In this document: positions 10,769 to 20,485 of the stretch, piece by piece
How the letters are laid out: each line of letters opens with the position of its first letter
Numbering within the stretch: position 1 is the stretch's first letter
NCBI RefSeq assembly: GCF_024362695.1
Contig: NC_065407.1
Location: 8,308,001 to 8,372,000 of the forward strand
Direction of reading: 5' to 3'
DNA length: 64,000 bases
DNA from: Pectinophora gossypiella
Taxonomy: Eukaryota > Arthropoda > Insecta > Lepidoptera > Gelechiidae
Made by a program: the position numbers and the translations under genes
Notes under the pieces: generated by a model
Told to the model about the DNA's origin: nothing
Seen by the model: only the letters and a program-made list of their open reading frames with translations
Database searches by the model: none

Positions 10769-10793
10769 ACGTAGTATCTCTTATTAGTCTGTG
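10769..10793 (+). promoter_or_regulatory. Copy C of the repeated upstream word (COPS3)
   Basis: Reads ACGTAGTATCTCTTA then TTAGTCTGTG, 235 bases upstream of the COPS3 ATG and only 6 bases past the right end of the MITE-like element. It is 24/25 identical, in reverse complement, to copy A. Its orientation and distance relative to the gene match copy A. Confidence 0.45.
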
Positions 10794-11027
10794 CTAATTG
10801 ACATTGACGGTTGTTGGTTGATCAATCACCCACCCCACCCACACTGTTTTTCGTGGATCTGAACAGAATTGATTGATAGTATTTTCGTAAATTCGTTTTC
10901 TGAAGCCGTTGAACAAAGCAATTCGCGTTCGTCCATCGTTGGTGATCAACGCAGAACAATATTGTATACTATTTTAAAAGGGATTATATACCTACCACTA
11001 GCTATTTCTGCTGGCGCAGTGGACATC

Positions 11028-13932
11028 ATGGCATCTCCGTTAGAGCAATTTGTAAACAATGTTAGGACTATGTCGGCATCAGGTAAGATTGGTTATTTTA
11101 TTCTTTAAGTCCAAAAATGACTGTTTATACATATAATATTGTAGACAAGTTAAATTATGAAGCATTGTCTTGATGGGGATATACGGTGTATCGGCACTGA
11201 AAAACGTGACAAAGTTGTGATAATTAATATGCTTTTTCAGGGAGCTTCCGAGAGTTGTGCGAGATTATCGGCAAGTCTGATGAAGTACTGCAGAGGAACA
11301 GTGCACATCTAAGCACTGTTCTGGAAACTCTTGACATTCAACAGCATTCTCTTGGTGTTCTGGCTGTACTTGTTGCCAAGTTTTCCTTACCACAAGTAAG
11401 TGTCTAATTTAATTACACAAAAGTACATTTATTCATGAAATATTGTGTTAAATATTGACAACATTATAATATTGCAATCATACAAAGATGGTGTTGAATT
11501 TTGATATCAGATCTTCTAAATAAGTAGTATTTATTTTGTAAACTTTGCCTATAAATAAATAAAACCTGTGTAAAGCGGAAAGTTAACTTTAAAAAAAAAT
11601 ATATTGAGGTAATCATGTGTTTAATTTTCAGGGTTCCAATGATGTGGACAGATCAACTATGTTCCAGCAGATCCATGACTTCATAAACAACTGTAATGGG
11701 GAACAAGTTCGCTTTGCACCGGACTTGTGTAAGTTGAAATTAAGAAACAATTTAAACAACAACAATCTACTTGTTTCTTTTTTATTTAAACCTTATTAGA
11801 TGCCTAATAAGATCATGTCTTACTTTTACAACATTAGAAATCTCATGTTTTACATACTTAGTGTATGTTGTAACAGTAATCCATTGTCAATTATTTCTCT
11901 TAATATTACAGATGCTGACTTATGTCACCAGCTAACCGACCACCTTGTAGAAATCAAGCAGCCTATCAGAGGCATAGAAATCCTGAAGAAGGCTATTAGG
12001 AAGATACAGTTGTTTGACTCCCAGTTGACGTCAATTCATGCAGACCTCTGCCAGCTATGTCTTCTGTCCAAGTGCATGAAACCAGCTCTTGAGTTCTTGG
12101 ATACCGATGTCACTGGGATTGGATCTGAGGTGAGGTGTTAGCAAAAGTTCATTTACTGCAATTGGATCACTTCAAAATCAATCAGTATTTTGTGTTCAAT
12201 TGTCACAGTCATTTATGCTCATGGAACTACAAAAACATAAAAGAAAAAGAAAATAAAATTTTAAGTATTTTTTTATAGGTATGGAAGATGTTAAGAAAAT
12301 TGTGATTACTATTTTTTCCCTTTGCCTTTGAATTTCAATTGAAATAACTGTCATGGCATTCTTTTTTTTATTATTTTTTTTTCAGTAAATTGACAAAGAA
12401 TTATTTTTTTCAGCTTGGTGGCAACAATGACTCCAAACACTTTCTTCTATACTACTATTATGGAGGGATGATTTACACAGCTATGAAGAATTACGACAGA
12501 GCTCTTTACTTCTTTGAAGTTGTAGTCACTGTGCCTGCTATGGTAGTCTCTCACATCATGCTTGAAGCCTATAAGAAATATATTTTAGTGTCCTTTATTT
12601 TACATGGAAAGGTACAGAGCATTATCTTATTATCTTCTGAGTACCTGAGCATTTTTTTAAAGTGAATTATAATGTATCTCATTGTTTATATTACAGATTC
12701 TTCCTATGCCGAAATACACATCGCAAGTAGTGTGTCGTTTTCTCAAACCTTTATCTGTAGCATACCATGAGCTAGCTACCTCTCAACACACAGCCATCAA
12801 ACACAGGGAAACTTTTGTAAGGGATAAAAATATGGGATTAGTTAACCAGGTAAATAAGATATTGTTTAATCAAAGCAAAAATGTGGATGTAATTTCTGGA
12901 ATATTCATTATTATTTTTAAATCTGTGAGACATGAGTTGAACAGAGTCATCTTGTAATGGATGTACCTCTGACTAGCTCAATTCGGAATATAGTTCTGAG
13001 TTTTATGTTATAAATTGTTTACTCTTAAAGTTACTTGTAGGTTTGTTTGTCAACCTTCAAAGCAAGTTTCCATGAATAGATTGTCCTTCTAGGTGTGCTT
13101 GTTCATAACATAATGAATATTACTGTATATGTCATGGGACATAATATTTTTTTAATTTCAGGTACTGAGCTCGATGTACAAGAAGAATATTCAGAGATTA
13201 ACCAAGACATTTTTAACTCTGTCGCTGAGTGACGTCGCTTCTAGAGTACAGCTCACAGGACCAGCTCAAGCAGAATCTTACATACTCAATATGGTGAGTG
13301 GGATATTTGTTTTTAAATGTTTCTATAGGTCTTTCGATTTAGGGGAGGCTTTATAGTTTTAGATATTAATCAAATATTATTTTTATTTCCTTGCATCAAT
13401 TTATTTAAATATGCCTATGATTTTTTTTTCAGATTGAAGAAGGAGAGATTTATGCAATGATAAACCAGAAAGATGGCATGGTGGTCTTCCTGGATAGTCC
13501 TGAAAAATACGCGTCCCCTGAAACCTTGTCAATTCTTGAACAACAAATGGCAGCCTGCACTAAACTCCATCAGTACATACAGGAAATGGACGAGCAAATA
13601 CAAGTCAACCCACAGGTAAAAGTACATTTTAATTAAGTGATACCGATTCTGGCAGACAAATCAATATTATTATGACTGCTCTCAAAATAATGCCGTCGTT
13701 TTTACGACTTAGAGAAGGAGATAGTTATATTTAGAACAGTTAAACTAAAAAATAATAATTAAGGTTTCAACACTGACACAGTACTATTGATAGAATATCT
13801 TTCAGATATTTCAAATAATGTACAGTTGTAATAAGTGTTTTTTCTTTACAGTATGTGAAGAAATCAGCAGGCAGCCATGATGAAGATCTGCCAGCTACTA
13901 GCCAAAATTCAAAAACAACATACTCAATGTGA
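11028..13932 (+). CDS. COPS3: COP9 signalosome complex subunit 3
   Basis: Nine exons: 11028-11082, 11241-11395, 11632-11728, 11912-12129, 12414-12611, 12697-12849, 13162-13293, 13433-13615 and 13852-13932. All introns are GT-AG and phases match; 1272 nt gives 423 aa, the same length as the human protein. It starts MASPLEQFVNNVRTMS, the family start, although the frame stays open upstream to 10869. Residues about 60-260 are helical repeats (LCHQLTDHLVEIKQPIRGIEIL, YYYYGGMIYTAMKNYDRALYF). Residues about 297-372 are the PCI winged-helix part (LTKTFLTLSLSDVASRVQL through DGMVVFLDSPEKY). The C-terminal tail is helical then polar (EMDEQIQVNPQ, SAGSHDEDLPATS). CSN3 is a scaffold subunit of the COP9 signalosome, which removes NEDD8 from cullin-RING ligases. 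Intron 6 carries a dispersed repeat at about 12950-13012. Confidence 0.96.
12950..13012 (+). repeat. Dispersed repeat tail in COPS3 intron 6
   Basis: Contains CATCTTGTAATGGATGTACC, TCTGACTAGCTCAATT and a GAGTTTTATGTTAT end. The same module recurs at 57500-57612 (+) and, inverted, at 14335-14420 and 18785-18890. It looks like the 3' tail of a retroposon family. Confidence 0.55.
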
Positions 13933-13939
13933 AATTTAA

Positions 13940-13945
13940 TTTATT
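13940..13945 (-). terminator. Candidate polyadenylation signal of UROD, overlapping the COPS3 3' end
   Basis: TTTATT on the plus strand reads AATAAA for UROD, 169 bases past the UROD stop and only 8 bases beyond the COPS3 stop codon. If used, the UROD transcript would run antisense into the COPS3 3' UTR. Confidence 0.4.
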
Positions 13946-14113
13946 ATAAGTGATTTCTTAATTTACCCAGTATAATGTAACATGCAATTAAATTGTGTTG
14001 TTCTTACATAACAAATAACATATTATTCCCCAATAATAACATTAGACTTTCCCACATTTTCCCAGTAAAAATACAACAGAAATATACTGTAATTGTAACA
14101 ATAACAACAAAGA

Positions 14114-16188
14114 TTATAAGGCTTCATGAACTGCGTCGGTGAATGCCGTCATGCTTTCCAGTGGCGTCTGCGGAGTGATTCCATGTCCTAAGTTAGCGAC
14201 ATAGCGAGTCTTGCCGAATTTACGCACCATATCTAGTGTTAGCTGGCGTATTTCTTCCTGAAAATATTGCGTATCTATTATTATAGTACAAGTTAACAGT
14301 ATTCAAGTAATCACATTTTAATCAAGACTGGGAAAGTCCTGGCGAAACATAACTATATCCCAGTTGGGGTTGTGAGAGGATCATCCATTGCAAGAAGAAC
14401 TGAGTACCCTCACCTCACCAAGCTTCCTATTAGCAATGTGAAGTGCTGGCGAATCATGGACGAATGTGCGACGGATTAGCGCTCAAATCAACAGAATATG
14501 GCGCTACATTTTTTGAGGAGTCGAGAGGGCATTACGATTAAATACCTACTGGAGTTTTATACAAATCTTGAGGGTCCAGGTTTCCCTGCAGGGTTATGTT
14601 ATCTCCAACAATCTTCCTCGCCTCCACTGGGTCTACTGTCCAATCTAGACCTAACGTTTCGTAACCTAGTGTCGCCTGTACATCTAAGGAATGTCCACCG
14701 CCTTTGGCAAAAACAGTCTGAAAAAAATTAAAAAAGAAAAGTCTGAGAAATGGATATTATACCAAAACAAAATGTCAGATACATTACATTATATTAATTG
14801 CAATTTTATTGGTATGATTGTTTTCATTTAATTATTCTAAACATGCATCATAATCTCTTAATCTTCTTCTTGAGAAGAGGAGAAGATCTCTAGTTGTATT
14901 ATAACTTCGAAAGTTGTGTGCAGAGCCACAACCAGGAGACCGCTCTTGATTTAACAACCTAATTTCGATAAATAGCTTGCATGCAATGAACTGTATAGTA
15001 ACAGTCAAACACCTACTATACTTACAAAACACAGTAAAGTAAATAAAGTCCAAACAAAAGAGATTGATACCATCAATGGTACTAACCATGGGAACTTGCT
15101 CTAATTTTTTCTCTTCAATCTGCTTCCGAACACCATCTCTGATCTCTTTGAGGTAAGGAGCAGACACTTCAGCAAACATTTCCCTTGTGAGGTGGTCAGC
15201 ACTAGATTCAAATACTTGAAGCAACTGAGCACCACTGTCTACCTGAAAGTTTTGTAACTTCTAAAATACTTTGTCAACATTTTTTTGCAAGCCTCTTGTC
15301 TCAATATTGAACAAAGGCTTCCCCACTTATCTTCCACTATTCCTTATCCATCATGTTACTTAAAATTTTAATATAAAAATGTTGTACCTGCATAACTAAA
15401 TAATCAATGATAACTCTAGTCAACAGACTAAGAAGTTTGTGAACATCTTTAGGGAACTTTGTTAGCCATTCTTTGGTTTTCTGCATGTTTTGACTTCCTC
15501 CACCTTCAATCATGTATCCCATTAGAGTGAACTGAAACATAAAGCCTTCATGTCAAAGCATCATATTATATAACAATAGTAATAATAGAAAATAAGGTAA
15601 TAAAAATAAAAGCAATTTATTTTTTAATCAAAATTCAAGCAATCTTTTTTTGACTTACTGGTGCCCCTGTGAAACCGATCAATGGAACTTTGCCCTCTAT
15701 CTTATGCCTTGTCAGTGTAATGGCATCCCCGACATATAGCAATCTTGATACAGCACCATCTTCCTTCAGGCCATCTATTTCCATTGGATCATTTAGTGGG
15801 TTTGGGAAAACTGGGCCCTATAATATTAATAAAAATGTTATACTTCTTAACATATTGGAAAGATAGGATGTTAGAAAATCATAATAAGAATTACCTTCCC
15901 AGGATGCATTTCCACTGTCATGCCAAGAGCTTGTGGTATAACAAGTATGTCACTGAATATAATAGAAGCATCTAAATGATCATATCTTCTTAACGGTTGA
16001 AGCGTGACTTCACACGCTAGTTCCGGAGTACGGCACACGGTGAAAAAATCGTGTTTTGCTCGTACTTCTTGAAATTCTGGTAAATATCTGCCGGCTTGCC
16101 GCATCACCCAAACTGGTACCTTATCTACTTCTTGTCCACGAGCCGCCCGCAATAATCGATCATTCTTCAACGCCGGGAAATTCTGCAT
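14114..16188 (-). CDS. UROD: Uroporphyrinogen decarboxylase
   Basis: Six exons on the minus strand: 16188-15895, 15817-15659, 15531-15388, 15242-15087, 14717-14550 and 14257-14114, phase 0 throughout, 1065 nt (354 aa plus stop). The enzyme decarboxylates the four acetate side chains of uroporphyrinogen III to coproporphyrinogen III, the fifth enzyme of haem synthesis, in the cytosol. The first signature VPVWVMRQAGRYLPEF (24-39) holds the substrate-binding Arg30 and Arg34. FSDILVIPQALGM carries Asp80, the expected catalytic aspartate. The second signature GFTGAPFTLMGYMIEGGG (146-163) holds Tyr157, and NLGHGI holds His332. All key residues are present. Exon 5 must end at CCA before GTAGGT; using the nearby second GT would shift the frame. 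It converges on COPS3. The last intron carries an inverted dispersed repeat. Confidence 0.96.
14335..14420 (-). repeat. Dispersed repeat tail in the last UROD intron
   Basis: Plus strand shows CCCAGTTGGGG, ATCATCCATTGCAAGAAGAA and TGAGTACCCTCACCTCACC, the inverted form of the module at 57500-57612. It lies between UROD exons 5 and 6. Confidence 0.55.
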
Positions 16189-18013
16189 TATTGGAAAACG
16201 TAACTTAATAGTAATTAGGTAATAAAATAATCGTGAATATCAATGATGCGGATATGACTTCGCGTTTTGCTGTAATACCTTGTTGGTGAAGTTCATATTG
16301 CCTGTATATCAATATCACTTAATGTACAGGATATTTTAAAGAGTTCTAGAACGTATAACAAAAATGATAATCTACAATTTCGGTGAAATATACAGAACTG
16401 CTAAGCTGAATGTTCTGAAACTTTCACAAAATAATCAGTTTTCAGTTGCTGTTTGTTTGGAATAATTAAGTGACTCCTATTTGAACTTGATTTTTTCTTT
16501 ATACAGCTACTGTAGTATATTAATTTGCAGCGGAGTCTATATCGTAAAAGCGGTTGTATAATTTTATTTAGGGCTAAAGTTGTAGCAAATAACCGGTCCA
16601 CAAACGTCAATCCATATTGACAATAGCTGTCAAATTTCGGTCGCGTTCAATCTTTGCCTGCCTTACAACAATCGGCCGCGTTCATAATCATTCTAACTAA
16701 TTTTATAGCACGGTATCAAAACATCGAATAAAATAAACCATTGATGAATATTTACATATGAGGACTCTAATTTCGTAAGTAACAGAACATTTTTAAATAA
16801 AGATTACAGCAGTTTATTGTGTCGCATTTAGATCCACGTAATCCATGGTCCTTTTATTAACGACCGATTACCTACATGTTCTATTGGAAGTTCGGAGGAA
16901 CTCTGAACAAATTTTACATAACCTGCGTAAGCAAGTCATCGAGGCTCTATTTAATAATATTGCCAAGTTTTTGAATATAAAATCAATAAAAGAGATTTAA
17001 GTAAAGAACATTGTTAAGAAATACCTTTTTCATTATAGTCATATCCAAAAAGCAACCGGAGGTCCGTGTTTTTCTATGAGTCATACCTAATCATTTGTCC
17101 GATGTTTAATTTAAAGAAAACATTAAAGAAATGCAGGGTCTCACTTAAGTAGGTATACTTACTTACCTACAAAGTTTGCGAGAGGTTCAGCTCATCTACC
17201 TGCCTTCGCGTTCTATCAAAACATAAAAAACTCGAAAGAGAGGGGTCTGCGATAGTTTTTGTCGAAATTCAAGCGACATAGGGCGACCTTTCCTAATATA
17301 TTTTTTGTATCAAACCTATGAACCACTTTCCTATAAAGTTTATTCGCCTCAGTAGCAAAGCGATATAACTCCAGTCTCTTTCCTTCTTGCGTTTTACAGC
17401 GCATTTTTGTATTGTAGAAATATCACCTCGGTTATTAACTCTTAGTTATCTAAAGGCAAATGTATCTTTTTCCTTACATAATAGTACCAACTCAATACCA
17501 ACTAGTCCAACTAGTCAAATCAGATACTTATTACTAAACGTCATAACACGAAATTACTACGGAATTTGTATGAAAAAGAAATCTTGTGACGTCATAGAAA
17601 AACGTGACCAAATATCGCACTTATTTCTTTATTAAAATTTATAAATAAGTTAATATAGACAAAAGAAAAAGATTTTTGTCACCTTTAGATCTGCTTTTAT
17701 TTAGTAATCAGAATGTCATAATTTATCTCTGACCTAGAAAACTATCCAATTTTCTATTACATAGGCAAAACGCCAAAATTCACCATACAAAATCAATCAA
17801 TCACATAATTAGTTACTTTTGTAGTACCGCGTAAGCGCAAAAAACTTGTAAGTCTATGGTAATACCTACCATCTTACCGGTGCTTAAAAGGGGGTTGATA
17901 TTTAATAATAAACCGCACCTTGTAGGTAATTTAGTTCTGTGTATTATTATCAATCTGGTAGCCAGTCAGACAGTCTGAAACTCTCGTGAAGTTTAACCGT
18001 ATAGAATGAGGTG
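16189..18013. other. UROD upstream region and start of the gene-poor tract
   Basis: The UROD promoter should lie just above 16188; no TATA box is clear. Bases 16600-16690 are more G+C-rich (GGTCGCG, ATCGGCCGCG). I see no copy of the 25-bp upstream word here. Short ORFs at 16401-16610 and 17216-17635 show no family resemblance. Confidence 0.45.
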
Positions 18014-18025
18014 GAATTTGTCTCT

Positions 18026-18245
18026 ATAATTAAAACACATAATAACGGGTTCTTACCGCGTTTAAATGGGGATATGAGACTCCTATACTCCACTATACTC
18101 CACTCCAATCTCATCAGTCATCCCGTGATCATGGCACTTGCAACAGTGTCGAAATATCGGGAGTCTCATATCCCCATTTAAACGCGGTAAGAACCCGTTA
18201 TTATGTGTTTTAATTATGACAATAGCCGCGTAAACTTAAAACAAT
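18026..18245 (+). mobile_element. Fold-back retroposon with a perfect 58-bp inverted repeat
   Basis: Bases 18026-18083 and 18160-18217 are perfect inverted repeats of 58 bp around a 76-base loop. A 28-base tail follows (ATAGCCGCG, TAAACTTAAAACAAT). An exact 12-bp direct repeat GAATTTGTCTCT flanks the unit (18014-18025 and 18246-18257). A 12-bp duplication and a one-sided A-rich tail fit retroposition better than cut-and-paste transposition. The target appears to be a LINE tail, since TCTCTGCCTACTCC follows. I cannot name the family. Confidence 0.7.
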
Positions 18246-18257
18246 GAATTTGTCTCT

Positions 18258-19995
18258 GCCTACTCCAATAGGAAGTGTCATATTATGCATAGTTGCATTC
18301 GTTTGCTACTGACGGCGTATGCGACACAGGTGCCGCTATGACTTGTGCATTCTTTGTGCAAAGCCGTGGGATCGCTACTCTGATACTATTCATAATTTTT
18401 ATAAAAAGAAACCAATATTTTGAATGTTGATCGGAATAATATATTAGATAGGTAGGTATGTTACCTTACAACACGTATTTACCTACCGATTAGGTACTTA
18501 CTGGCATACACGAAAAGTAACATTAGCCTACTAGTCATCTACAAGTTATAACATTAACCTCAGGATGCCAAAACCAATAAATAGGTGTTGAGAAAATAAT
18601 AATTACGGTCTGTTCACTTCCATAGTACACTTTATTGTAAGGAATGTTAAGAGTTAAAAGTGAAATAAGTACTCAAGTACATCCTAACTAGCTGAAAAAC
18701 ATACGGACTCTATACTGACTAAAATGATCTCCTCAAAAACAGTTGTTTACAATAGTTATGTAATCTAATTTCATCTAATATAACTTACCTTGGACTCTTA
18801 AATCCCAATTGGGGTAGTAAGAGGTACATCCATCGCAAGATGAACTAAGTACCCACACCTCACACAGCTTTCTGGTTGACCAACGTGATAGGTTGACCCA
18901 TAACGCCTCGCAAGTTTGGATTTCAGGACATCATCAAGCTTCCAACATACCACCCATCCTAGCTGAACTACAATTAACTATAAAAGTGCATGAAATATGT
19001 CGCTATACGCCGCCGCTTTCTACTCCACATTCTCTGTTCACTTTGCCTTGTATATCTCTGGATGCATGAGGCGGAGAGACGGGGAGATTTGCATAATTAT
19101 TGCTATCTACCTACAGAGTCACTGTCAAATGTCGCCTAATTTTCCTAACATAATTTTAGTTATTCTAATCCTAACATGTCCTCATTTTATTCCAACAAGA
19201 CGGCAAAGTAGTAAGTACCTACTAACCTTCCTAATTTTAACTACCAGCGATACGAAGCGACGAAATCTTGCTTTTAGCTAGATATACACCTAAGTATATT
19301 GTCCGATTTATCACCCTGACGAATAATTAACCATTTCGGTAATTATTTATTTTGATTGTATCAGCCTGTAATGCCCTCTTGGCGAAGGTAGAGCAGATGG
19401 AAAAGAAAGCAGTGGATGAGACTTGCTGGAAAGGATGGCGTGAAAGAGAGGAGCTATACCCAGGCTGAGTTGATAGATAGAGCAGATGAGAGTCAAATCT
19501 AACGTACTCTTTGTGCAAAGCCGTGGGATCGATGTTTGTAAAGAGGTAAAATATAGCTATAATTAAATGTGATTTTATTTTCGTCTACTTTTCATTGCAT
19601 TCAGATTCGCCTAGTCCTTTTAGCATTGGACGCACCTTTTTATACATTAGTCAATGCTGATAATAGTGTGGGAATCTCCTTTTTTGCCATAGAACAAAAG
19701 GAATAAGAATAATAAAAGATTACACGCAATAATTTACTCAGTCCCGTTATATCGAAAAAAGGCGTTTTTCAGAAAAAAACTTAATGGTTCGCGTATCTGC
19801 GATTCGTTTTTGGGATTTCATTTTTTGTTGCAATTCGTTATCAAAGTTCGGTGGGCCCAGTAGGATAGTTTCAAATCTTAATGAGATTTTGAGGTGTTAA
19901 TAAAATTGGTTTAAACGGTCGATTGATACATTAGCTAGGTAGACATTATACTTACATATTTTTACCAGTACTTAGTGAAATATGTATTTATAGAT
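18258..19995. other. Intergenic, with short dispersed repeats
   Basis: A 24-bp sequence (TCTTTGTGCAAAG, CCGTGGGATCG) occurs at 18351-18374 and again at 19508-19531. The dispersed repeat tail is present in inverted form at about 18785-18890. The stretch 19370-19510 looks like the worn end of a LINE reading frame. No host gene is supported. Confidence 0.45.
18785..18890 (-). repeat. Dispersed repeat tail, inverted copy
   Basis: Plus strand shows CCCAATTGGGG, GGTACATCCATCGCAAGATG and AACTAAGTACCCACACCTCA, the inverse of the module at 57500-57612. Confidence 0.55.
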
Positions 19996-20300
19996 TGAGG
20001 AGCTCGGTGGCGCAGCGGTAAACGCGCTCGGTCTGCGATTGTTGAAGTTAAGCAACTTTCGCAAAGGCCGGTCATAGGATGGGTGACCACAAAAATAAAA
20101 AGTTTTCATCTCGAGCTCCTCCGTGCTTCGGAAGGCACGTTAAGCCGTTAGTCCCGGCTGCATTAGCAGTCGTTAATAACCACCAATCCGCACTGGGCCC
20201 GCGTGGTGGTTTAAGGCCCGATCTCCCTATCCATCCATAGGGAAGGCCCGTGCCCCAGCAGTGGGGACGTTAATGGGCTGATGATGATGATGATGATGAA
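19996..20300 (+). mobile_element. SINE with a 5S rRNA-like head and (TGA)n tail
   Basis: The head begins GAGGAGCTCGGTGGCGCAGC. It contains TTGAAGTTAAGCAAC and GGTCATAGGATGGGTGACC, which match in order the box A and box C regions of the 5S rRNA internal promoter. The body (CTCCGTGCTTCGGAAGGCAC, GTTAAGCCGTTAGTCCCGG) is the one shared with the tRNA-headed SINEs at 44811 and elsewhere. The tail has CCCCAGCAGTGGGGACG and ends in TGATGATGATG. I did not find a clean target duplication. Confidence 0.75.
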
Positions 20301-20406
20301 GTATGATAATCGATTAACATACCGGAAAAGTAGATGATGGATCATTAGATAGTCATTAATTAGGTCTATATATTTCGAAACATTATTAAATTATTGCATT
20401 TCTATA

Positions 20407-20485
20407 CCCCCTCCGGTTGATTGAGGGGAGCCGGGAGGTCTGTGCCCAGCAGTGGGAGGTATAAGGCTATGTACGTTACGTTACA
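20407..20485 (+). repeat. SINE tail fragment
   Basis: Contains CCCCCTCCGGTTGATTGAGG and CTGTGCCCAGCAGTGGGA, the same tail as at 45076-45130, with the head missing. Confidence 0.7.

Noticed and set aside
10869..11027. In-frame upstream extension of COPS3 exon 1
   Set aside because: The frame is open, but the family N-terminus begins at the ATG at 11028 and the resulting protein has the expected 423 residues.
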